From Spinacia oleracea (lineage: Eukaryota > Streptophyta > Magnoliopsida > Caryophyllales > Amaranthaceae): a stretch of 64,000 nucleotides of DNA. This document shows positions 49,601 through 57,895 of the stretch, in pieces; the stretch's first letter is position 1; the number at the start of each line of letters is the position of its first letter. The DNA lies in the NCBI RefSeq assembly GCF_020520425.1, contig NC_079491.1:24171449-24235448 (forward strand), in the 5' to 3' direction. A program made the translations under genes and the position numbers. The notes below the pieces were generated by a model. It made no database searches. It saw only the letters and a program-made list of their open reading frames with translations, and was not told where the DNA came from.

Positions 49601-49602
49601 AG
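28620..49602 (+). CDS. TT9: CLEC16A/TT9(GFS9)-like membrane-trafficking protein, 21 exons
   Basis: Exons by splice-site reading: 28620-28672, 30773-30824, 30960-31036, 31139-31272, 31514-31610, 31776-31833, 32082-32190, 32290-32410, 32523-32712, 33090-33409, 34853-34941, 35039-35091, 42036-42098, 42180-42338, 44156-44261, 44962-45036, 45156-45199, 46188-46290, 46432-46598, 48287-48547, 49594-49602. All phases close, giving about 779 residues; the Arabidopsis protein is slightly longer. The N-terminus [18 protein letters not shown] and the FPL domain (about 35-160, with [28 protein letters not shown]) identify the family. [12 protein letters not shown] and [11 protein letters not shown] mark the conserved C-terminal part. 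Arabidopsis TT9/GFS9 is a peripheral Golgi protein needed for vacuolar transport and seed-coat flavonoid storage; animal CLEC16A acts in endosome/mitophagy control. The last exon is uncertain: acceptor 49596 would end at 49634 with 12 codons. Intron 12 is 6.9 kb. Confidence 0.92.
28673..30772 (+). other. TT9 intron 1 (2.1 kb)
   Basis: Donor GTAAGT and acceptor CTCACAG. No gene inside. A stretch near 28918-29015 is duplicated in intron 2 at about 30834-30912 (TGGATTT, ACCTAACA(A/G)TATGGCTTAA, TGTCACAGATAC). Confidence 0.7.
33709..33726. repeat. (GT)n microsatellite
   Basis: TGTGTGTGTGTGTGTGTG-type run in TT9 intron 10. Confidence 0.9.
34662..34772. repeat. About 58-bp tandem duplication in TT9 intron 10
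   Basis: ACCCTAGAT, GCCTTATATTTGATGTAC and TTGTGAAAATAATAAAA occur twice in succession. Confidence 0.8.
37078..37640 (-). pseudogene. Relic of hAT/DUF659-type transposase in TT9 intron 12
   Basis: On the minus strand a 64-codon frame (37078-37272) contains [20 protein letters not shown]. Upstream minus-strand sequence reads, with stops and shifts, as a hAT-like segment around [15 protein letters not shown]. Its tail is homologous to the plus-strand relic at 38340-38450 ([13 protein letters not shown]). No intact transposase. Confidence 0.6.
37650..38812 (+). pseudogene. Second relic of hAT/DUF659-type transposase
   Basis: Conceptual reading with several stops and frameshifts gives [18 protein letters not shown], then [17 protein letters not shown] (the DUF659 TDNA-NY-A motif), an HLLDTLPC segment, [13 protein letters not shown], and [19 protein letters not shown] (the hAT pattern of [15 protein letters not shown]). 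It is too damaged to encode an enzyme. It is tail-to-tail with the minus relic at 37078-37640, so it may be a rearranged copy. Sense-oriented within TT9 intron 12. Confidence 0.7.
40636..40825. repeat. Three tandem copies of a 60-70-bp unit
   Basis: The unit is GTAGTCTCCCTTTGA, then AGATTTCCT(AAAGCA)CAGATGATT, then GAAGTAAATCTGTTG. The middle copy is shorter. Confidence 0.85.
43179..43461. mobile_element. Stowaway-like MITE in TT9 intron 14
   Basis: TA-flanked ends CTCTTTCCGTCTCAACTTAG and CTAAATTGTGACGGATGAAA are imperfectly complementary; subterminal TGTGCCC/GGGCACT are mirrored. The right end is degenerate. Confidence 0.68.
44606..44623. repeat. (GA)n microsatellite in TT9 intron 15
   Basis: GAGAGAGAGAGAGAGAGAG-type run followed by GGGGAGGGAGG. 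Confidence 0.85.
47068..47809. repeat. Tandem segmental duplication in TT9 intron 19, one copy split by a MITE
   Basis: Copy 1 is 47068-47214 plus 47568-47606 and copy 2 is about 47607-47809. Shared landmarks in order: CTTCAGTTT(A/T)TGTTTAGAAAATGATT, CTGCATTTGGCTGAT, CCTTGTAG, AAATTTCCACAT, TTTGGTAA, AGAGTGTG, CCCTATCA. Only copy 1 contains the Stowaway at 47215-47567. Confidence 0.75.
47215..47567. mobile_element. Stowaway-like MITE in TT9 intron 19 (353 bp)
   Basis: Ends CTCCCTCCGTTTCTTATTA and TAATAAGAAACGGAGGGAG are a perfect inverted repeat with TA flanks. It contains a run of 23 C (47376-47398). Confidence 0.92.
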
Positions 49603-50940
49603 CAAAGGAGGATCAGATCTGTCAGTCTTCTTGATTTGGAGCTAGGGGAGCTTGGTACTTCGCTTGGGATTGACAATCCGCTTCTTCTTTCTGATCATCT
49701 TATTTTGTGGATGTGTATGACTGGTTCTTTTGGCGTCTTTGCAATTCCGTCTGTAAGACTGTAAGCACCTCAAAAGCACCATATCAGACTTTTTTTTATA
49801 CACCTTAAAGAAGATGAAGGCTTTTTGTTTGGACCACTTCTTCGGATAAGTCAATGCTGTGGACAATTCAATATTCCAGGGACTTTTAAGGCCATTCGTC
49901 TTAGTTTGTTTGTTACAACCCTTGAGCCTTGCGGTGGTTGCATTAAGGTTGCTTTGCGTGAGTTTTTGGTGGAGAGGATTTTTTTTCATCTGTCTGTCTA
50001 TAACCGCTCCAATGGCCTGCTGATTAGATGTGTTTTGTGCATGGAAAGGTTTTAACTTCTCTGGAAGTATGGGTTTTTGAATACTGTGGGTGATCTTGAC
50101 TGAAAGCGATGCTCGTATGTGTAGAATGAAGCTACGGGCTAGTACTCAATTTGGATGCAGGTATATTCTGGCATTAATGTAGTTGCCTGCGAGGTGCTTT
50201 CTACAGGCTTTATTTTTCCTGCAGGTTCAACTTCATCTGTACTTTTGTTTTCATTTTGTTTAGAGGACTCCTCATCTCCTCTCGGATTTTCTTCAGAGGT
50301 CAGCAAGGCAATGGTACAGAAATTGGCGATTTTATTAAATCTAGAAGGTGAAATTTTTTCCGGACTGGGATACAAACAAACTATTGAAACTAGTTCGTAC
50401 TTTGTAGTGAAGGAGCAGCCGAATTTACTCAAAGAAACTGGGATATAGACTTGTAGTGTTTACGATCTGAAATTGGGGACACAAATATACATGTATTGAG
50501 GAATGACATGATAATCGACCAGTTGAGATTTTTCATGGCAACTTGTGATTGGGAAATTAGAGTTTCAGGAGAGATGACCAGCTTAGTTAGAGATGATGGG
50601 AAAACTCGACAGCGTAAGCTTTGACTTCATTCTTCTAGGTAATGGTACGGGAGTCCATGGAATTAAATCAAGTTTATGGAGGGAAGATGAAGATGTGGTA
50701 ATACCCTCAAGATTTGTGAAGCAAATGAGGTGCATATTGGTGGCTCAGCAATGTCAGAAGTGGAGATCAACTGATGTCAACTACCATTCGTAGCAGATTA
50801 GCTTTGTATCAAGAATTGGATGCATCTTAATGGGAATAAAAACAGGTGCTTCATTTGTTAAAGTCGTTTGTAGCTGCTACTTAACTTCATTAACTTTTTT
50901 GTGGTTGGTAACTCTTTTGATTAATAATATTTCATTCGGT
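49603..50940 (+). other. Likely TT9 3' UTR and downstream sequence
   Basis: No independent gene is supported. Overlapping 97-residue frames on both strands at 50139-50448 cannot both be coding and show no family. The TT9 transcript end was not located; AATAAT-type signals lie around 50920-50940. Confidence 0.45.
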
Positions 50941-50984
50941 AACAAATTTCTACCAACACAAATAATAATAATCTTATAGGTGTC

Positions 50985-51362
50985 AAATCGGTTAACCGGG
51001 TGGATTCTGAGTTGAGCCATGATAGTTCGGGTCTATTTGGTTTGGGTCAAGTTTGGGTCAAAAGATTTCGTGATCAAATCGGGTTTGGGTCGGGTTTATT
51101 CAGTGTGGGTTAATTTCAGGTCAATTGTTGTCGGGTCCGGGTCAATTTGGGGTCGGGTTATAAACGGACCAGGTGAAACTGTATCGGGTTATAAACGGGT
51201 TTGGTCGGGTCAAACTCGGGTCGGGAAAGATTGGGTCGGGTAGACTTTGACTCGGGTCATCTCAATTCGGAAAGATTCAAGTTGGATCAATCCAGTAACA
51301 GGTCGATTTTGGTTTGGTTATTTCAGTTAGGTCTCGGGTTGGTTCGATTTCAGTCTACATCT
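50985..51362. repeat. GGGTC/CGGGTT-rich low-complexity tract
   Basis: Irregular repeats of GGGTCGGG, GGTTTGGGTC and TCGGGTT. Similar to 7560-8330. The frames inside (51019-51494) are repeat-derived. Confidence 0.7.
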
Positions 51363-51616
51363 TTTCAAGTCATTATTGATATATTTTTTGTTCTTTTTAT
51401 AATTAATAAGCTATTAATCTACGTCTCTACGAGTATTTTAAATTTACTGAATTACAATATTTTTATATTAACTAGAGTTTTCTATAAGTTATAAGATGAT
51501 TAGTAGTTATATGATGAGAACCACATGTAAACACTAAAGTACATACTATATAAAAATCTATATGAATGTAACTCTTTAAGTTCAGACGAAATCAAACTTG
51601 ACTAAATAATTGGCAA

Positions 51617-52875
51617 TCTATCTATATATTATTATACTAAAAGAGAGGAAATCAATGTGATGATGAAAAATGTCACTCATTGATTGACCTCTCTTATAGA
51701 TATTAAAAAAATTATAAAAAAGAATAAAATACTTGATTCTATAATTATTTTGTTAACTTTTACCTCAAAAAATATTTGATTCTCTTTTCCTCAAAATAAA
51801 ACAAAGATTTCATTCTATGCATACGGAATATTTTTTAAATTATATATATTTTTTATATTTGGTAAAAAATATAACAAACATAAGATTATCTTTTTATAAA
51901 AAGAAATCCATTATATGAAGTATGTAGTAAGATATTTATATAAAAAATTTAAGAGTAGTCTACGTATTTGTATTTCGTACTTACATAACTCGAATACAAA
52001 TAATTAGAAAATAAATCAAGTATGAATAAGAGTGTATAAAAAATTACAATAGTACTCCATAATATTTTAACAACCAAAATGCGATAATTATAACCGTCAT
52101 TGATTGTACTATTTTATACTCCACGTAGTATATTTAGCAACTAAATTTTATAATTCTCACCCCCATTGATAGTAATATTTTACTAAAAAAAATATGTACG
52201 TAACTTCTTTAAACATGAATAAAACTTCTGTAATCTAATCTATCTACTACTTTACTACCTCATTCCTAAATTTTTTTAATGCAACTATTTGATTTTTACA
52301 CTAGCTATTATATTCACACGTACATACCTCTACTTTTTCTGTTTTTTGGTGATTATTAATACATTATGATGAACATAGTCATGTACTCCGTAACATTTTG
52401 CTGGATTTGTCTAAATACTTACATAATACTACCATTTTTTTAAAAAATTTACCAATCGATAATTTAAGATATTAATAGTTGAACTTATTTACTAACAACC
52501 GTGAAATTAAACCTGGTTTATCCAAAAAAAAAATGAAAGAAGTAGTGAACAAGAAAAATGATACGCGACTACGTAATCCTCTCTACTTAAAAACGCTCCT
52601 CGAAATATTTTAGGTTAAACAATTGACTTATATTTTCGTCTATTTTTAACAAACATATGTATACAGAGTACTATACTAAAAGATAGACAAATTGATATAG
52701 AGCTGACAAATACCACTTTGATTTGCCTCTTTTATAATATTGATAACTAACCTATGATAAAATAATTAATATAATTTGTATATATTTTACCTAAAAATCT
52801 TCTAATTACTTATGGTAGTAATCGATTATACTACGAATTACTTATTTACCCATGTTAATAAATTTCTAATTTAAA
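51617..52875. other. AT-rich DNA with two further Helitron-like 5' ends
   Basis: At 51617 ATCTATCTATATATTATTATAC precedes AAAAGAGAGG. At about 52673 ACTATACTAAAAGATAG is followed by a GAC/GATTTGCCTCTTTT palindrome. Both resemble the Helitron start at 52876. No gene. Confidence 0.5.
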
Positions 52876-52896
52876 TCTATATACTATACTATACTA

Positions 52897-53220
52897 CTCC
52901 CTCCGTATTTATTTAAGAGATACACTTGGCCGGACACGGGTATTAAGAAGAAGAATTGAATGAAATAAAATAATAAATCAAGTGGGGTTGGATAGATATT
53001 TTAATAATTAAACAAGTGGGGACCATGTCATTTTGGTGGGTGGGAGTTGGGGTGGGTTTATGAAATTATTTGTTTAATAGGATGGTGGGCTATGGGGTAA
53101 ATTAGATATATTATTTAATAAGATGGTGGAGTTGGTAAGTTACTAAAAATGGCAAGTGTATCTCTTAAATAAATACGGCCGGAAAAGGCAAGTGTATCCC
53201 TTAAATAAATACGGAGGGAG
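52897..53220. mobile_element. Stowaway-like MITE nested in a Helitron 5' end (324 bp)
   Basis: Perfect-like ends CTCCCTCCGTATTTATTTAA and its complement, with TA flanks. Nearly the same sequence as 13659-13983 in reverse orientation. Confidence 0.9.
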
Positions 53221-53731
53221 TAAAAGAGAGGCAAATCGATGTAGAGATGACAAATGTCTCTCTGATTTGCCTCTCTTATAACATAAATAATGACTAATTG
53301 TAAGTATTGTCAAGTTCCGTTTAGAAATTGTGTCATATACTGAATGCGGATATGTTCCAACATTCCTTTTATCGATTATTATTATTTGTACCAAAGAAAA
53401 CTCTTTGCATATAATTCCTGATAACCGATATAGAGAATCTTATAATAGTTTAACTTGGACTACCAATTATATTATTATAATACTATCATTTTTTTAAGAA
53501 TTTGTGTCATATAATAAATAGGGATATGCACAACAAAAGTTACTATTTTCCAAATTCCCAACAAAAGACTAATTGAGTTAATTAAACAAAAAAAAAGAAA
53601 AAGCATTTCATTTGTTCTCTCCTCCGCGTGACTCCTTATCAAGCAGTGGAGGAAGATTCAAGCCCGAGCAAAGCACTTCGCCACTTTAATTTGCTGCCAC
53701 GAATTGTGATTAACCACACGAATCAGGTATA

Positions 53732-54085
53732 ATGTTTTCCCCTCTCAAATTCCTCCTCAATTTTTCTAATTTTGTCTCAAAAGAATTAGGGTTTTCAACT
53801 AATGATAAACACGAGGATTTTCTAATTTGTAGTGTCTGTTTAACCAAAAAGCACAAAAAGGGAATTTCGATATGGGGTTGGAATGTTGGATCATCAGTCC
53901 ATGTGATGACTCCAAGCCACAAAATTCCCTTCCTTGATCAAGATCTTCACCACAACCCCATAAATCCTTTAATTTCTTCCCTTCAATCAAAAGATCAGCA
54001 AATGCCGACGCGTCTACAAAAAGCCGCCATCGACATCACCCACCACCACCGACGAGTAAACCGCTGTTGGCCACCCTATCTTTAA
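53732..54085 (+). pseudogene. Gene-like cargo in the Helitron, 117-codon frame of unknown identity
   Basis: The frame encodes about 117 residues, including a CSVCLTKKHKKG stretch and His-rich DITHHHRRVNRCW near the end. It is preceded by pyrimidine-rich leader-like DNA. Competing minus-strand frames of similar length exist (53710-53990, 54014-54370), so coding is unproven. I do not recognise a family. A host gene fragment captured by the Helitron is the inference. Confidence 0.25.
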
Positions 54086-54613
54086 TTGCTGGCGAAGAGG
54101 ACGAAGGGGGAGACAGTGGGTTTCTGGTGCCTTGTTGCTTTGGGGTTTCCACTGAATTTGATATGCGTGGGATTTCTTAGTGTGTGGGTTATGTTTATGC
54201 TTTTCTAACAGTAGATATGAATCAGTGGAATTGAACTGGGGAGAAGAAGATAGTGGTGGAATTGAAGAAACTTGGTCAATTTTGATAAAGTATCTTAATA
54301 TTAAAATGGGAAATTGGGGAAAAAAAATTTGGAGGGAAGTTTTTTTTTTTTTTACCCTTAACAGTGCCACGTGTTAGTTACCGCCTTACCGGTTGACACG
54401 TTTCACAGTCAATGCCTGAAAGTTGGGTCAACTCTCATAATCCGACCAAAGGTCCTAGTCAACAAAAAAATTACGATTAAGGTCCAAATTGCCATTTTCC
54501 TTGTAAAAGGTCATTTCTAACAAAAATTCCATAAATTTATAAGTGAATTTGAAATGAATAAAAAAACTCTAACTATATGCACACTCTTGGGCATAGCCCG
54601 AGCCACGAACTAG

Positions 54614-55632
54614 TTATTTATAAAATATCATAGTATATAAAATGTTTATCATAATAATATATAAACACAATGAGAAAGAGATAGTTTATTTAAATGATGA
54701 ATACGTTGTATTTTTTTGTAAATATATTCATTAAATATTATAGTATGTTCTTTTTATGACCATATTCATTTGTTTTGCATAATATGTTGTTTGATGTCCG
54801 AGTTTAATCCAAATAAATATTGGATAATCAAACATATGCATCATTTTTTATTATTTATATCTCTTAAGTAATTTAATTAATTAAAATAATAAAAAAAGAC
54901 AATCAAAAGAACACATACGGAGTAGTATATTCCAAATTAATTAACAAATTAACAATAAAATAAGATACTAAAGAACAATAAAGGATGTACGGAGTACAAT
55001 AGGACATAACTTTTTATGATTTAAACCACGTGCACAATGTTCATCGTGTTTTGTGCACAAGAAGTACACGGTTGTAATACTCTTCCTTTTTCATCATCTT
55101 TTTCACTTGCCATTTTTTCTCTAAAACTATGTATTCTTTGTTTTTGCTAATAAATCATAAATTTTAGTCATTTAAAATTCTAGAATGCCGTTTTTAGAGA
55201 GAGAAAAACGAGAGAATTTTAGAGAGAAAAAACCGAGAAGATTTTAGAGAGAAAAAGATAGAGGGATAGATTTAAAAAAAAACACACTACTTTCTCTCTC
55301 CATACTTGAAAAATGAACGAATTATTGAAAATTCAAGTTCAATCAATCTGGATTATAAAGATTTTATGTTAGAGGTTGAGTTTGTTTGAGATAGTATGGT
55401 TTTTAAGTTTTAGTGATTAAATTACTTTAATGCTTAATTTATTGATTTTTTTGTATGTTTTAAGGATTTAATTGTTTAAATATGCATGAAATTTTAGTTG
55501 ATAAACTAGTTTGGTAAGGAGAGACAAAGTAAGTTTTTTTTTTATTGTTCTTTTGTTGCTTATTTTTTCTATTTCAATTTGTTTGGTTATTCACGAGAGC
55601 AAAAGTAAAATTTCTTGTTCATTCTTTTTATT
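54614..55632. other. Intergenic AT-rich sequence
   Basis: Contains repeated GAGAGAAAAA(C/A)(C/G)GAGA words at about 55195-55265. No gene recognised. Confidence 0.5.
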
Positions 55633-55975
55633 GGAAAAATATGTACAAAATAATCCAACATTTGTCTGATCTTCTAAAAACAGTACCATCTTTGATCAAT
55701 TCAGGAATAACCCAAACTTTGGGGGATATCTTCCTAAAACAGTACATTTACCTACAACCTTAGTAACGAGTCAACTTAAAAAAAAGTGCGGGATTGTGAA
55801 ATGTACAGGAGAGTGGCTTCCATGGAGGGGGAGAAGGAGAAAAGTGGGTTATAAACATGTTAAAATACTGTTTGGAAGATTCCCTACAAAGCTTGGATAG
55901 TTCCTGAATTAATCAAAGATGATACTTTTTTAGAAGCTCGGACAAATGTTTGAATTTTTTTTACAACTTTTCCTT
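55633..55975. repeat. Long imperfect inverted repeat, about 110-bp arms
   Basis: The left arm (about 55633-55745) contains ACATTTGTCTGATCTTC, CATCTTTGATCAATTCAGGA and CAAACTTTG. The right arm (about 55855-55975) contains the complement of ACATTTGTCCGAGCTTC, CATCTTTGATTAATTCAGGA and CAAGCTTTG. The loop is about 110 bp. A foldback or MITE-type element is likely; no target duplication identified. Confidence 0.7.
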
Positions 55976-56016
55976 TTTTATTTTGTAATAATTGTCATGT
56001 TCTTTTAAGTTATTCT

Positions 56017-56830
56017 GTGAAAGACAGGTCCCTTATGGGATTTCATTGCACTTATAGGATTTCATTGCACTGCAACAATGTCTTGGCCCTTGAGGAAGAT
56101 ACTAGGGTGCATGGAGCTGATAGAAAATGTAGGAGGTTGGCCTGTTGTGATGAATTGAAGCATGGAGTATTCTATATCAAACCGATATACCAGAAACTTA
56201 GTGGGGATAATCTTAAGGTTCCACGGAGAAGAGTAGTGTGTAACTAGTCAACTACCCCAAAAGTTTGTTTATTCTATGGATTGCTATCGGGAGAAGGCTG
56301 CCTACCTTAACTAGATTATTGCAGTGAAGAGTGGTTACGTCTGATGAATGTCCCCTATGTCATAACTGTGTTGGATCAGTGAATCATATGTTCTTTGATT
56401 GCCAGTTCTCTGGCCAGGTGTGGCAAAAGGTTCTGAACCTTCTTCACTTTTTCAGAAATCCTGATGTTTTTGGCGATGAACTGCAGTGGGTGATTAAAAG
56501 CTGCAAGAGAGGTGGTAACAAGCACAAACTCCTGGTGATGTTCTTTGCAGAGAGTATTTACTCTTTATGGCTGAACATGAATGATCAAGTGTATAATTTG
56601 CATTGTAAAACCCCTCTTGAACCGTTTAAGGAGATTCAATTCAGGGTGCAGTGGCAAGTAGAGTTTCTGATGAGCTTAACTCTTATTTGTTAGATGCGAG
56701 CATGTAGTTTTTTTTGGGGCTTTTTGTCTGTAAGGGCTTTTGTTGGTTCAGTGGTTGTGAGCTAGTAATCTGATTGTTGCCTCTTTGTTCTTCCGTTTGG
56801 TAATAAAATATTTAATTGCCAAAAAAGAAA
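56017..56830 (+). pseudogene. 3' fragment of a LINE retrotransposon (zf-RVT tail)
   Basis: Frame 56017-56247 includes GVFYIKPIYQKLSGDN and, after a frame change, LFILWIAIGRRLPTLTRLLQ, then a TGA stop (56325-56327) where Trp is usual. Frame 56331-56693 contains ECPLCHNCVGSVNHMFFDC and GQVWQKVL, the Cys/His pattern of the zf-RVT domain at the end of plant LINE reverse transcriptase. An A-rich tail (about 56811-56832) follows. No RT catalytic core remains, so it is 5' truncated, as LINE copies usually are. Confidence 0.8.
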
Positions 56831-56831
56831 A

Positions 56832-57296
56832 AAGTTTTTTCTGTTGTTTTTTGTTTTCATGTTTTTTCCCCTATTGTTTCATTGTATTTTTTTCGTTGTT
56901 TATTGAGGGGAGAAAAAAAATTGTTTTATTATGTTCTTTTGTGTCGTGTTCTTTTCTGTTGTTCAATTATGTTCTTTTCGTTGTTTATTGAGTAGAGAGA
57001 AATACACTGAGTTGTTCCTTTTAAAAAAAATTTCAATAACGGTTTGTTCTTTTCAGTTTTCTTTATTGTTCTTTTGTTTCATATTCTTTTATATTGTTTC
57101 ATTATGTTATTTGTGTTGTTTGCTGCTTGAGTAGAGAGAAAATAAACTGTCATTTTTTATTTTTTTTCCACCTCAATAATTGGGGTGTTCTTTTAAGTTT
57201 TCTTTATATGTCCTTATGCTTCACGTTTTTTCCTGTTGTTTCACTGCGTCCTTTTTTTTTGCTGTTTTTTTTAATTTGTCGTTTTGTTATTTAATA
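56832..57296. repeat. T-rich tract with repeated TGTTCTTTT words
   Basis: Six or so TGTTCTTTT words occur between 56930 and 57195, as in the nested element at 25926-28389. The overlapping 66-72-residue plus frames are Phe/Leu/Cys-rich artefacts of the T-rich DNA. Confidence 0.55.
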
Positions 57297-57545
57297 CTCC
57301 CTCCGAATATAAATGTTTTTCCCATTTATAATTTTGACACTATTCACAATGCAAGAGAATCTTATGAATTAGGTTCAATATATAAGAAAAAAACATAATC
57401 ATGTGGGGGTCTTGTTTGATTCGTCTCAAACAATATGAAAATTTTATAATTTTTAATAACACGTAACTAGAGATATTAAGTTGTAAAATGTGCATTGACA
57501 TGTGTGCCAAAGAAAAATGGGAAAAACATTTAGATTCAGATGGAA
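57297..57545. mobile_element. Stowaway-like MITE (249 bp) upstream of EXO70A1
   Basis: TA-flanked ends CTCCCTCCGAATATAAATG and CATTTAGATTCAGATGGAA, imperfectly complementary. The interior shares TTTTGACACTATTCACAATG with 21498-21759. It ends 350 bp before the EXO70A1 start codon. Confidence 0.78.
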
Positions 57546-57895
57546 TATTTGTCTATTGATGCACGTCCAGGATGAGCATGGTGGAGGTGTGTGTAGAATC
57601 CGAACTCTGAACAAATAGGCCTTGAGATTTAGGCATTTTTTTTGGTGTGTGAGATTTAGGCAATTAGAATGAAAGAAAGGATGGAAAAAAAAAAAGAAGA
57701 AAAACAAAAGTCGAAAAAGAGTTAGAGAGAACAATTTGGCTCCTGTTTTAGCGCCACAACTCTCTGAACAAAACCAAGCGAAAAACAAAATGAAATCTCA
57801 ACGGTAGCCTTTCATGATTTTGATCTTGAATAGTTACGCAAGAACCCTAGACAACCCGAAAGAAGGAAGAAATAAAAAAAATTGAAGAATTAAAA

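Larger units (their letters stand above)
52876..54613 (+). mobile_element. Non-autonomous Helitron with a nested Stowaway
   Basis: The 5' end TCTATATACTATACTATACT follows an A. It is interrupted by the Stowaway (52897-53220) and continues AAAGAGAGGCAAATCG with a GACAAATGTC palindrome to about 53282. The 3' end has a hairpin CTTGGGC-ATA-GCCCGAG (54584-54600) and then CTAG (54610-54613), followed by T. The interior (about 53590-54370) is less AT-rich than its flanks and may be captured gene sequence. No Rep/helicase seen. Confidence 0.7.

Noticed and set aside
50139-50448. 97-residue frames on both strands
   Set aside because: They lie in the probable TT9 3' UTR, overlap on opposite strands and match no family I recognise.
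51019-51494. 74- and 97-residue frames
   Set aside because: Derived from the GGGTC-rich tract.
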